NCBI GenBank assembly: GCA_003611955.1 | Contig: RAZE01000001.1 | Location: forward strand, 248,001-312,000 | DNA length: 64,000 nucleotides | Reading direction: 5' to 3' | From: a bacterium 1XD8-76 | Lineage (GTDB): Bacteria > Bacillota > Clostridia > Lachnospirales > Lachnospiraceae | Translations under genes and position numbers: made by a program | The notes under the pieces: generated by a model | Database searches by the model: none | The model's input: only the letters and a program-made list of their open reading frames with translations | Told to the model about the DNA's origin: nothing | In this document: positions 25,438 through 33,012 of the stretch, in pieces | Numbering within the stretch: the stretch's first letter is position 1 | How the letters are laid out: the number at the start of each line of letters is the position of its first letter

Positions 25438-26481
25438 TTAATCATAGAGCAGCGGAGCGATCTTTTCATCGTCAATATTTGACGCGTCATACCAGTAACA
25501 GCCCGTATCTATAAACGATTCTACCTCCTCGCCGTTGATCAGTTTCACCGCACTTTCCACCGCCGCGCGTCCCATGCCGATCGGATCCTGCGTGATAGCT
25601 CCCACGATCTCGCCGTTTCGTACCGCCTCTTTCATCGCTGCGGAGGAGTCGAACCCAACAAGCATGACCTCACCGATCTTTCCCGACTCTTTCAATCCGT
25701 TGTATGCACCGACACAGGAACCTTCATTAGATGTGTAGATCAGATCGAGATCCGGGGTAGCCATCACCATACTCTTTGCTATTTCCGCCGATTTCATCTG
25801 ATCGCCTTCACCGTACTGGATATCAACGATTTCAATGTCCGGATATTCCTCTTTTAACTTTTCCTCAAAGCCGGCTACTCGTTCCACCGCATCTATTACT
25901 GTCTGTGAATGACCGATGATCGCAACTTTTCCTTTCCCGCCAAGCAGTTCCCCTGCATGCTCTGCAGCAAGCGCACCGGCGGCCACAGAATCCGTGGAAC
26001 ATTTTGCATCGGACTCCGCTTCACCCACACCGGAATCAAATCCGATCACCGGTATTCCTTTCGCCTTTTCATCCTGAAGGATTCCCGCAACGGACTCCGT
26101 ATCAATGGCAGCCATACAAATGGCATCCGGATTATTCTGAATCGCTGTTTTCAGCATATCCACCTGTTTATCCACCATCGTCTCCTGTTCCGGGCCCTCA
26201 AATGTGATACGATAACCCAATTCCGCTGCCGCCTCTTCTGCTCCCTGTTTTACGGCCTGCCAATACTGATGTGAAAATCCGAGTGCAATCATCGCAATAT
26301 ACTTGTCATCATCCGCAGATGTATCCGTATCTGCCGCCGCACTCTCACCCGCTGCTTCACCACCCGGTTCTTCCGTTTTCACTTCCGCAGTTTCCTCTGT
26401 GCTCCCACCTGAGGAGCATCCGACCAGCAATGTTGATAACATTCCTATTACCATCAATACTGCCACCAGTTTCCTTTTCAT
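25438..26481 (-). CDS. Sugar ABC transporter substrate-binding lipoprotein (RbsB-like)
   Basis: Secreted sugar-binding protein of the ribose/galactose type. The lipoprotein signal MKRKLVAVLMVIGMLSTLLVGC puts the lipid Cys at 22. A low-complexity Glu/Ala/Thr linker (about 25-60) precedes the periplasmic_binding_4 domain, with IAMIALGFSHQYWQAVKQGAEEAA, GIPVIGFDSGV and LVGFDSSAAMKEAVRNGEIVGAITQDP. It delivers its ligand to the permease and ATPase encoded immediately upstream. The sugar is unknown. Unusually for such operons the binding protein is third rather than first. Confidence 0.93.
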   Translation of the reverse strand: MKRKLVAVLMVIGMLSTLLVGCSSGGSTEETAEVKTEEPGGEAAGESAAADTDTSADDDKYIAMIALGFSHQYWQAVKQGAEEAAAELGYRITFEGPEQETMVDKQVDMLKTAIQNNPDAICMAAIDTESVAGILQDEKAKGIPVIGFDSGVGEAESDAKCSTDSVAAGALAAEHAGELLGGKGKVAIIGHSQTVIDAVERVAGFEEKLKEEYPDIEIVDIQYGEGDQMKSAEIAKSMVMATPDLDLIYTSNEGSCVGAYNGLKESGKIGEVMLVGFDSSAAMKEAVRNGEIVGAITQDPIGMGRAAVESAVKLINGEEVESFIDTGCYWYDASNIDDEKIAPLLYD

Positions 26482-26536
26482 CTAGTTACCTCCTTTTTTC
26501 TTTCCTTTTATTTTATAATGGCTTATGCCACTATAC

Positions 26537-27526
26537 TCATGTGTTATTTTTGCTGACCGTTTTTTTCTTTTTTCTCCTCTGGTCAAACGCTACCGTCAAA
26601 ATCAGCACGACACCGATGATCGCATATTGTGTCTCTGTGGATATCTGCATAATCCGAAGACCGTTCTGTAAAGAGCTGATGATCAGGGCTCCTATCAATG
26701 TCCCTACGATTGTCCCTTCTCCTCCCATCAGAGAATTTCCGCCGATAACCGCAGCCGCTATCGCGTCCATTTCATATCCCGGTCCCAGAGCCGGCTGCGC
26801 GGAATTTAACCGGGAGGATAATACCAGCCCCGCAATTCCCGCATAAGTACCGCAAAGAGTGTATACACCGATCAGCCAGTTGTCTGTATTGATACCGGAA
26901 AGCCTCGTCGCCTCCGAATTGGAACCGATGGCGAGCGTATATCTCCCAAAAATCGTTTTGGAGAAAATAATATACGACACTACGCACATTCCGAGAAGAA
27001 TGATAATGGCATTGTAAAACCCGTCAATGCCCAGGAAGTTTCCGGTAGCAATCTTCTGATACCAGGAGCACTCTGTAAAATAGACCGGTTTGCAGCCCGA
27101 AATGACAAGCGAAAGTCCCTTTGTTATCATCTGCATCGCCAGAGAGGCAATCATAGGCGGCAGTCCCAGTTTCGCACTCATGAAACCATTCAGGAAACCG
27201 CAGAATGAGCCGACCAAAATACCCAGAATAATGCACAGGCCGATCGGGAGCCCCGCGGAGTTAAATGCAACACCGCTGAGTATACAGCTGAATGTCATCA
27301 CCGTGCCGACAGATATGTCTATTCCCGCCGTCATGATCGGCCAGGATACCGCAAACGCGAGCAGGCCGTTCGTACTGGTTGCCAGCAATATTGTCATAAT
27401 GTTTGTGTAGCTCAGATACGCAGGATTAATGATCCCGAAAGCCATCAGAAGAACTATAAGGGCAAGAACAATTACGATTTTTCTTTTAAACTCCGATTGC
27501 TTTGTTAAATTTTTCAGCTTTTCCAT
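26537..27526 (-). CDS. Sugar ABC transporter permease (RbsC-like)
   Basis: A 329-residue permease with about 9-10 hydrophobic segments. It has the conserved motif WPIMTAGIDISVGTVMTFSCILSG near residue 65 and GLSGINTDNWLIGVYTLCGTYAGIAGLVLSSRLNSAQPALGPGYEMDAIAAAVIGGNSLMGGEGTI-type C-terminal loop, which contacts the ATPase. Family length and motifs are normal. The first residues overlap the ATPase gene by 13 bases, showing coupling. Confidence 0.93.
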   Translation of the reverse strand: MEKLKNLTKQSEFKRKIVIVLALIVLLMAFGIINPAYLSYTNIMTILLATSTNGLLAFAVSWPIMTAGIDISVGTVMTFSCILSGVAFNSAGLPIGLCIILGILVGSFCGFLNGFMSAKLGLPPMIASLAMQMITKGLSLVISGCKPVYFTECSWYQKIATGNFLGIDGFYNAIIILLGMCVVSYIIFSKTIFGRYTLAIGSNSEATRLSGINTDNWLIGVYTLCGTYAGIAGLVLSSRLNSAQPALGPGYEMDAIAAAVIGGNSLMGGEGTIVGTLIGALIISSLQNGLRIMQISTETQYAIIGVVLILTVAFDQRRKKKKTVSKNNT

Positions 27527-29034
27527 ACCTTACTCTCCTTTACATCTCTCTGGGTTGCAAATCTCATAATGATATCCTGCTCGATCTCTTTCCCTGTCAC
27601 TTCTCCTGTCAGTCTTCCCTCGCACATCACCAGCACTCTGTGACAGCATCTCATGATCTCCGGCAGTTCGGAGGAAATCACAATGATCGTTTTCCCCTGC
27701 TGTGCCAGCATATTCATCAATTTATAGATTTCACTTTTGGCCCCTACATCGATTCCCCTGGTAGGTTCGTCAAAAATAATAATTTCCGCATCTTTGGTCA
27801 GCCATTTCGCAAGAACAACTTTCTGCTGATTGCCTCCCGACAGGAATTTTACAAGCTGCTTCACGGAAGGTGTTTTTATTGCCAGGTCGCCGAGCTGCTT
27901 ATCCGCATTTGCCGCGCATTCCTTAAATTTAATGAATCCAAATTCAGACATATTTTGAAGGTTCGCCATGGAAATATTCGTCTCCACATCAAGCCCGAGC
28001 GCCACCCCATACCGTTTTCTGTCTTCCGACAAATATGCGATTCCCGCTTTTACCGCATCCGCAGGTGAATGGATCTTCTGCTCTTTTCCATGAATAGCGA
28101 TCCTGCCTGAGCTATGAGGATCCGCTCCGAAGATCGCTCTTGCCGTTTCCGTTCTTCCTGCCCCGACCAGTCCTGCAAATCCGAGAATTTCTCCTGCATA
28201 TGCCTTAAAACTGATATCCTGCACTAACGGTCCCGCATTTAGGTGTTCCACCTCCAGAGTCGGTTCCAGATTTTTCTTTTTGAGTTCTTTTTGCTTTTCA
28301 ACAAAAATCTCACGGCCAACCATCATTTTGATCAGTCCATCTATTGTTACCCCTTTTGCATCTACCGTGTCGATGTATTTGCTGTCACGCATCACCGTGA
28401 TCCTGTCAGCGATCAGTTTCAGTTCTTCCAGCCTGTGCGAAATATGAATAATCGATTTCCCCTCTTTCCGCAGCATTCGGATCACATCAAACAGATCATC
28501 GATCTCGTTGTCCGTCAGCGAAGCTGTAGGCTCATCCATAATCAACACTTTAATATCAAAAGACAATGCCTTTGCTATCTCCACCATCTGTTGCTGCGCA
28601 ACCGTAAGATTACCAACCTTTTCACCTGGGTCAATTTTGACGTGCAGCTTTTCAAATAATTTTGCCGCCTCTTCGTTCTGGGTTTTCTTGTCAAGAAATA
28701 CTTTATTTTTCCTGAACTCCCTGCCGATAAAAATGTTTTCTGCCACACTCAGATGATTCATAAGATTTAATTCCTGATGGATCATGATTACCCCGGCATT
28801 CTGGGCCTCTTTTACGTTATGAAACTCCACTTCTCTGCCTTCCAGAAATATCTTTCCTGAATCTTTGGAATAGACTCCTGTGAGAACTTTCATTAAGGTG
28901 GATTTTCCAGCTCCGTTTTCTCCAACCAGCGCATGTACTTCTCCTGTATCAAGCGAAAATTTTGCGTCTGACAAGGCTCTGACACCAGGAAACTCTTTTG
29001 TGATACCTTCCATCCTGATAACTTCTTCCGGCAT
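27514..29034 (-). CDS. Sugar ABC transporter ATPase (RbsA-like)
   Basis: A tandem ATPase of 506 residues with two nucleotide-binding domains. The first has Walker A GENGAGKST, signature LTVAQQQMVEIAKAL and Walker B LIMDEPTASLT. The second has the degenerate A-loop GLVGAGRTE, signature LSGGNQQKVVLAKWL and Walker B IIFDEPTRGID. This split of one canonical and one degenerate site is standard in the RbsA/XylG/MglA group. It is the first gene of the operon, behind the promoter at 29135-29163 and the operator at 29054-29071. Confidence 0.94.
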   Translation of the reverse strand: MPEEVIRMEGITKEFPGVRALSDAKFSLDTGEVHALVGENGAGKSTLMKVLTGVYSKDSGKIFLEGREVEFHNVKEAQNAGVIMIHQELNLMNHLSVAENIFIGREFRKNKVFLDKKTQNEEAAKLFEKLHVKIDPGEKVGNLTVAQQQMVEIAKALSFDIKVLIMDEPTASLTDNEIDDLFDVIRMLRKEGKSIIHISHRLEELKLIADRITVMRDSKYIDTVDAKGVTIDGLIKMMVGREIFVEKQKELKKKNLEPTLEVEHLNAGPLVQDISFKAYAGEILGFAGLVGAGRTETARAIFGADPHSSGRIAIHGKEQKIHSPADAVKAGIAYLSEDRKRYGVALGLDVETNISMANLQNMSEFGFIKFKECAANADKQLGDLAIKTPSVKQLVKFLSGGNQQKVVLAKWLTKDAEIIIFDEPTRGIDVGAKSEIYKLMNMLAQQGKTIIVISSELPEIMRCCHRVLVMCEGRLTGEVTGKEIEQDIIMRFATQRDVKESKVWKS

Positions 29035-29053
29035 TTTTTCACCTCACTCTCTT

Positions 29054-29071
29054 TGAGCTATCGTTTGCTCA
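29054..29071. promoter_or_regulatory. LacI-type operator at the operon's promoter
   Basis: TGAGCTATCGTTTGCTCA, an 18-base near-palindrome with central CG. The right half is the same as in the palindrome at 24318-24337, and the left half differs at two bases. It lies in the leader of the ABC importer mRNA, about 20 bases before its ATG, where a bound repressor would block elongation. Confidence 0.65.
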
Positions 29072-29134
29072 CTTTTCGAAAAAACACAGTAATTATTGTT
29101 ATATTTCCGTCTTTTTTCTTTCTTTTGTTTTTTT

Positions 29135-29163
29135 AATATACCATTTTCAGTTATCTTTTTCAA
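29135..29163 (-). promoter_or_regulatory. Promoter of the LacI-controlled sugar operon
   Basis: Minus strand TTGAAA (29163-29158), 17 bases, TATATT (29140-29135). The start of RNA would be near 29128, about 95 bases before the ATPase ATG. The gene-free stretch 29035-29366 holds this promoter, the operators at 29054-29071 and 29255-29272, and the promoter of the divergent reductase gene; it is very AT-rich and I saw nothing else. Confidence 0.7.
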
Positions 29164-29254
29164 CAAAATATTTCATCGATTGGCATTTTTATTAATATTA
29201 TACATAATTTAGTACTATTTATGAGAAAATAGCGCTTAAATTTTGTATAAATTG

Positions 29255-29272
29255 ACGGCATACGTTTGCTCA
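29255..29272. promoter_or_regulatory. Degenerate third LacI-type site
   Basis: The right half, ACGTTTGCTCA, is identical to the half site of the other two operators; the left half (ACGGCATAC) is poor. It is about 190-200 bases from the operator at 29054-29071, a distance that allows DNA looping, and upstream of the divergent reductase promoter. Confidence 0.4.
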
Positions 29273-29302
29273 TTTGCTCATCGCCAAAAAATACTGGTTC
29301 TG

Positions 29303-29331
29303 TTGAATTTTATATCAGGTAAGAGTATACT
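29303..29331 (+). promoter_or_regulatory. Promoter of the flavoprotein reductase gene
   Basis: TTGAAT (29303-29308), 17 bases, TATACT (29326-29331); AGGAGG at about 29352 precedes the ATG at 29367. Confidence 0.7.
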
Positions 29332-29366
29332 AAAATGCAACAAGAAAATTCAGGAGGTATTCCAAA

Positions 29367-29987
29367 ATGAAAGTCTTAATGCTGAACGGCAGCGCAAAGC
29401 CAAACGGAAATACATACTATGCTCTTTCGGAAATCGGGAAACAGTTGGAAAAAGAAGGCATATCCTATGAAATATTCCAGATGGGAGGAGATGCTGTCAG
29501 AGATTGTATCAGCTGCGGCCAGTGCACGGAGGCAGGCTGCGTCTTCACCGATGACAAAGTAAATGAATTTATTGAAAAGGCAAAAGAGGCAGACGGTTTC
29601 GTCTTCGGCACACCCGTGTACTACGCCCATCCAAGCGGCAGGATCCTTTCTTTCCTCGACCGCGTATTTTACAGCAGCGGCAGGTCTTTTGCCTTCAAGC
29701 CCGCGGCTTCTGTCGCCGTCGCGCGAAGGGGCGGTTCCTCCGCATCCTTTGATGTACTCAACAAATATTTCGGTATCGCACAGATGCCTGTAGCCGGTTC
29801 TACTTATTGGAACCTTGTACACGGACGCGTTCCCGGGGAAGCCGCTCAGGATGCGGAGGGGCTCCAGACTATGCGCAACCTGGCAAGAAATCTGGCGTGG
29901 ATGCTTAAATGTTTTGAAGCCGGCAAGGAAAAGGGAATACCTCTGCCGGAAGCTGAGCGGGGAAACCAGACCAACTTTATCCGGTAA
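29367..29987 (+). CDS. Iron-sulfur flavoprotein-like NAD(P)H-dependent FMN reductase
   Basis: A flavodoxin-fold protein of 206 residues. The FMN phosphate loop is LNGSAKPNGNTYYALSEI, the flavin-facing strand is GFVFGTPVYYAHPSG, and a compact CISCGQCTEAGC near residues 50-60 may bind an Fe-S cluster as in iron-sulfur flavoproteins. VARRGGSSASFDVLNKYF and the Trp-rich LAWMLKCF end fit the FMN_red group. It acts in the cytoplasm as a reductase. Its promoter is divergent from the sugar operon, and a degenerate LacI-type site lies upstream. Confidence 0.88.
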   Translation: MKVLMLNGSAKPNGNTYYALSEIGKQLEKEGISYEIFQMGGDAVRDCISCGQCTEAGCVFTDDKVNEFIEKAKEADGFVFGTPVYYAHPSGRILSFLDRVFYSSGRSFAFKPAASVAVARRGGSSASFDVLNKYFGIAQMPVAGSTYWNLVHGRVPGEAAQDAEGLQTMRNLARNLAWMLKCFEAGKEKGIPLPEAERGNQTNFIR

Positions 29988-30003
29988 ACCTACTTAACGG
30001 CAT

Positions 30004-30042
30004 CCCACAGCGGGCTTTCATGCTTTCCAGGCCCGCTGTGGG
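30004..30042. terminator. 12-base-stem hairpin between convergent genes
   Basis: CCCACAGCGGGC (30004-30015) is perfectly complementary to 30031-30042 across a 15-base loop. No U-run follows on either strand. It separates the reductase and the YjjW gene ends and may end both transcripts with help, or protect 3' ends. Confidence 0.5.
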
Positions 30043-30077
30043 AGGCCAAAAAGCGGAAATCGCCGTCATGTGATTTA

Positions 30078-30926
30078 TCAAATGATCACGATATCGCACC
30101 AGCCCATCTTTCGCAGGCTTTCTGCATAACCCTGCAGAACGGCATCCTCCGGCACCGGATAATGAGAATACTCCTCCCTCACTCCCATCGGGCGGTAGGC
30201 AATGATTTTATAGCGGACTTCCCCTGCATAATCCCTCAACAGTTTCCCCGTCTCCAAAATCGCTCCCTCCGCATCGTACAGCGTGGGAACGACCACGGTC
30301 CGCACCTCAAACAGCTTTCCTCTCTCTGCCAGAAACAGCGCGTTCTCCAGAACCTTTTTATTGCCACAGGCCGTCACCGCGAGATGGTCTTTCTCCGAAA
30401 ACGCCTTGATGTCCAACATCACACTGTCCGTCACCTCCATGAGTTCCGGATCGGACGCAAAGTCATAGGTTCCGTTGCTGTCTATAAAGGTGGACAGGGA
30501 AGCCTCTTTGCAGAGCGCAAAGAGTTCCCGTATAAAGGCGGGATACAGAGTACATTCCCCTCCGGATACCGTGACGCCTCTGATGTAGGGCATCTGTTTT
30601 TTGACCGTCTCAAAGGCCTCCGCCGCCGTCATATAGCGAATCCGGGGGCTTGCGTCGTGGGGGCAGGTATGGATGCAGGTATCGCAGCCCACGCACTTTC
30701 CGGGAGAAAAAATAACGCGCGTTATTCCTTCTTTTTCCTCCTTTTTCAACGCTCCCGCAGGGCATTTCGCCACGCAGAGACCGCAGCCTGTGCAGAGGCT
30801 TCTCGTCTCCGGGTTATGGCAATATTTACAGTCAAAATTGCAGCCCTGTAAAAAGATGACGGTCCTGTTTCCAGGACCATCCACGCTGCTAAAAAGTATG
30901 ATCTTATTAACAGGATATTTTGTCAT
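30078..30926 (-). CDS. yjjW: YjjW-family glycyl-radical enzyme activase
   Basis: Radical SAM activase of 282 residues. The radical SAM cluster motif is CNFDCKYCH, a variant of CxxxCxxC. A ferredoxin-like insert with two 4Fe-4S motifs follows, CTGCGLCVAKCPAGAL and CVGCDTCIHTCPHDA, as in the activases of the pyruvate formate-lyase group. GVTVSGGECTLYP is the SAM-binding stretch. It installs a glycyl radical on the YjjI enzyme encoded immediately before it, by an ATGA overlap. Works under anaerobic conditions in the cytoplasm. Confidence 0.92.
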   Translation of the reverse strand: MTKYPVNKIILFSSVDGPGNRTVIFLQGCNFDCKYCHNPETRSLCTGCGLCVAKCPAGALKKEEKEGITRVIFSPGKCVGCDTCIHTCPHDASPRIRYMTAAEAFETVKKQMPYIRGVTVSGGECTLYPAFIRELFALCKEASLSTFIDSNGTYDFASDPELMEVTDSVMLDIKAFSEKDHLAVTACGNKKVLENALFLAERGKLFEVRTVVVPTLYDAEGAILETGKLLRDYAGEVRYKIIAYRPMGVREEYSHYPVPEDAVLQGYAESLRKMGWCDIVII

Positions 30927-32467
30927 CTCACCCTACGCTCCTCTATTCTGCAGTTGTCCGTCGCGCCGAGGCCAAGCTCTGTCGTATCCTGCAATACGGC
31001 AACTCCGCTTCTGAGTTTTGCGATCTCCGATCTCTTCACCAGATAGCCTGTGATGCGGATCACATCGCTGTCTGACGCGTAGAACGATATATAACGCAGG
31101 TTATCCTGAAAGGATCCCTTGATAATATCCAGCAGAAACTCCGGATTTTTATGTACCGTAGTGTCGATCGGGAAAATATCGCCCGTCCCCGACGGGAAGT
31201 ATTTGTGGAACAGACTGCAGTGCTTCAGATGGTCGAGCAGTTCCTCCGGCTCTTCGCCTATGGGAATCCTCGTTCCGGGGCTCACATCCCTGTCATCGGA
31301 GATGCCCACCTGGGCATGCAGCAGGAAATGTCCGCCAGTGACACTGCAATAAGGATTCACATGCTGCTCATTGAAAGCATGGATCTGTTCCATGATCGCA
31401 ACGCCCAGATCATCCGCCTCTTTGGAATGTCCGTAGCGGCCTTCTTTCCCTTCTTTTTCCATCAGAATATTCACGCACTCCGCCAGCCCCACCATACCGA
31501 ACATGGCCGTAAATTTATCCTGGGAGATAAAGCCTTCCTTCGCGAGGAAGTTATTCTGGAAAAATCCGCTCTCCTCCACCTCAAACTTAATTCGTGCATC
31601 CATATAGCGCGCCATGATATCCATCACATACGGAAGCTGTTTCTCCTGAAAATCTTTCAGAGACTCCGCGCGTTTCGCGATATTAGAAAGGATCAGGCGG
31701 CAAAGCGTATAGGATCCGCCCCCCAGCTTCAGGCCGTTATAACAGCTGGCGATCACATAGTCCTCGCCCAGCTCGGAGGCAAACATACGATGGTTCGCAA
31801 AACTCGGCTTTGCGCTGCGCAGGGATGTCTTTATCGCCTGCAGCGTAAAATCATCATCCGACAGCTCGGGATCATATTTCATCGTGATATTGGGCACCGC
31901 ATGCTCCAGCTCCGCCTCCACTTCCAGCAGAAGACGCCCGGCCTTCGTCGGCTTCGGACCGATATTCGCATGGGAGAAAGAATCGAGCACCGTTCTGTCC
32001 ACATGGATCATAAAAAGACGCAGCAGTTTTTTCGCCGTCTCCTCATCTACATCGTCGATAAACGGCTCCAGCAACTCATCCAGCGCCCCCACATAGACGG
32101 GGAAATTTGTCACGCTGGGCACATGTTTGTAGAAGATCAACAGGCTGTTCAGCGCCTCAAACAGGTCCTTCGGGGGATCCAGCTGCAGGAATTTGGAACC
32201 CTCCCTCATGAATTTTGCGTAATCCGGTATGATGTATCTGGGGCGAACCGGCGCATGGCCTTCGTTCAAGTCACAGATACACTTCGTATCGATGGACTCA
32301 TTCAGCAGTTCGTCCAACCCCTCCGGCAGATCCAGCACCTCCAGCAGAGAATCCGCCTCCTTTGCCATCACGGCAACCTTCTGTTCATGTGTCAGGGTCG
32401 GGCTCTTAATCGTCTCCAGAATTTCCGCCCTTGTCTGCTCTACTCGTTCCATTGTAATTGGTCTCAT
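30923..32467 (-). CDS. yjjI: YjjI-family glycyl-radical enzyme
   Basis: Glycyl-radical protein of 514 residues, the length of E. coli YjjI (family function still unknown). The radical loop RITGYL near residue 473 fits R-(V/I)-x-G-Y, with 39 residues after it. IASCYNGLKLGGGSYTL and NPYCSVTGGHF contain Cys that could act as the catalytic thiyl. The YjjW activase follows with an ATGA overlap. Compared with PFL-like enzymes it is shorter because it lacks parts of the N-terminal barrel. GGAGGGT precedes the ATG. The HTH gene 47 bases upstream may be in the same transcript. Confidence 0.9.
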   Translation of the reverse strand: MRPITMERVEQTRAEILETIKSPTLTHEQKVAVMAKEADSLLEVLDLPEGLDELLNESIDTKCICDLNEGHAPVRPRYIIPDYAKFMREGSKFLQLDPPKDLFEALNSLLIFYKHVPSVTNFPVYVGALDELLEPFIDDVDEETAKKLLRLFMIHVDRTVLDSFSHANIGPKPTKAGRLLLEVEAELEHAVPNITMKYDPELSDDDFTLQAIKTSLRSAKPSFANHRMFASELGEDYVIASCYNGLKLGGGSYTLCRLILSNIAKRAESLKDFQEKQLPYVMDIMARYMDARIKFEVEESGFFQNNFLAKEGFISQDKFTAMFGMVGLAECVNILMEKEGKEGRYGHSKEADDLGVAIMEQIHAFNEQHVNPYCSVTGGHFLLHAQVGISDDRDVSPGTRIPIGEEPEELLDHLKHCSLFHKYFPSGTGDIFPIDTTVHKNPEFLLDIIKGSFQDNLRYISFYASDSDVIRITGYLVKRSEIAKLRSGVAVLQDTTELGLGATDNCRIEERRVR

Positions 32468-32513
32468 GGTATACCCTCCTTCTCTGATCTATTTTTTCAG
32501 AATCCTTTTTCTT

Positions 32514-32945
32514 CTAGTCTATGACCGGATAGTGCATCTCGTACAGAAGATCATTGACCTCATCCAGTGACAGTCTGTGAGAAAAACCGAAGAAAATAAT
32601 ACTGTCCCGCTCATATTTCGGATACAGTTGAAGATAATCGGTTCTTTTCAACAGCTCCTGTACCTCGTCTCCCGTGAGCCGCATCGCAAAGCACAATGCA
32701 AGTATTTTATCCCGGGAAGGCTTTTTGCGGCAGGAACCTCTGAGTATCTCGTAGCCATATTTGCGTTCCAGTCCGGAAGCATGAATCACCTGCTTCTTTT
32801 CCAGCCCTTTCTCTTCCATGACCTGCCTCAGATAATCAGAGATCGGTACCGGAGTTGTGATATCATCTGATGCCATCTCCATATAGGCGGACAGATCAGG
32901 TGATTTCTTCAATATTTCCAACAGCTCACCGGTTTCTTTTTTCAT
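32514..32945 (-). CDS. Helix-turn-helix protein divergent from a Ser/Thr kinase
   Basis: A 143-residue protein with a central XRE-like HTH (about residues 45-90): ISDYLRQVMEEKGLEKKQVIHASGLERKYGYEILRGSCRKKPSRDKILALCFAM. The C-terminal half ends ELLKRTDYLQLYPKYERDSIIFFGFSHRLSLDEVNDLLYEMHYPVID, a stretch I associate with a clostridial family that lies beside protein kinases. The start at 32945 is ATG; an upstream TTG is possible. It stands head to head with the kinase gene and may be its phosphorylation target (inference). Confidence 0.82.
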   Translation of the reverse strand: MKKETGELLEILKKSPDLSAYMEMASDDITTPVPISDYLRQVMEEKGLEKKQVIHASGLERKYGYEILRGSCRKKPSRDKILALCFAMRLTGDEVQELLKRTDYLQLYPKYERDSIIFFGFSHRLSLDEVNDLLYEMHYPVID

Positions 32946-33012
32946 TGCAATCCGTCTCTTCAATAATATATAATGTAATGAGTATTATAATTTGTACGGG
33001 AGATTAATGTCA

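Noticed and set aside
29228-29245. Possible catabolite-response element around AGCGCT
   Set aside because: Only the central hexamer fits well; the flanks match the cre consensus poorly.
31151-32524. Plus-strand frame of about 457 codons opposite yjjI
   Set aside because: Antisense to a well-conserved glycyl-radical enzyme; the composition is rich in Arg, His and Gln without a domain.
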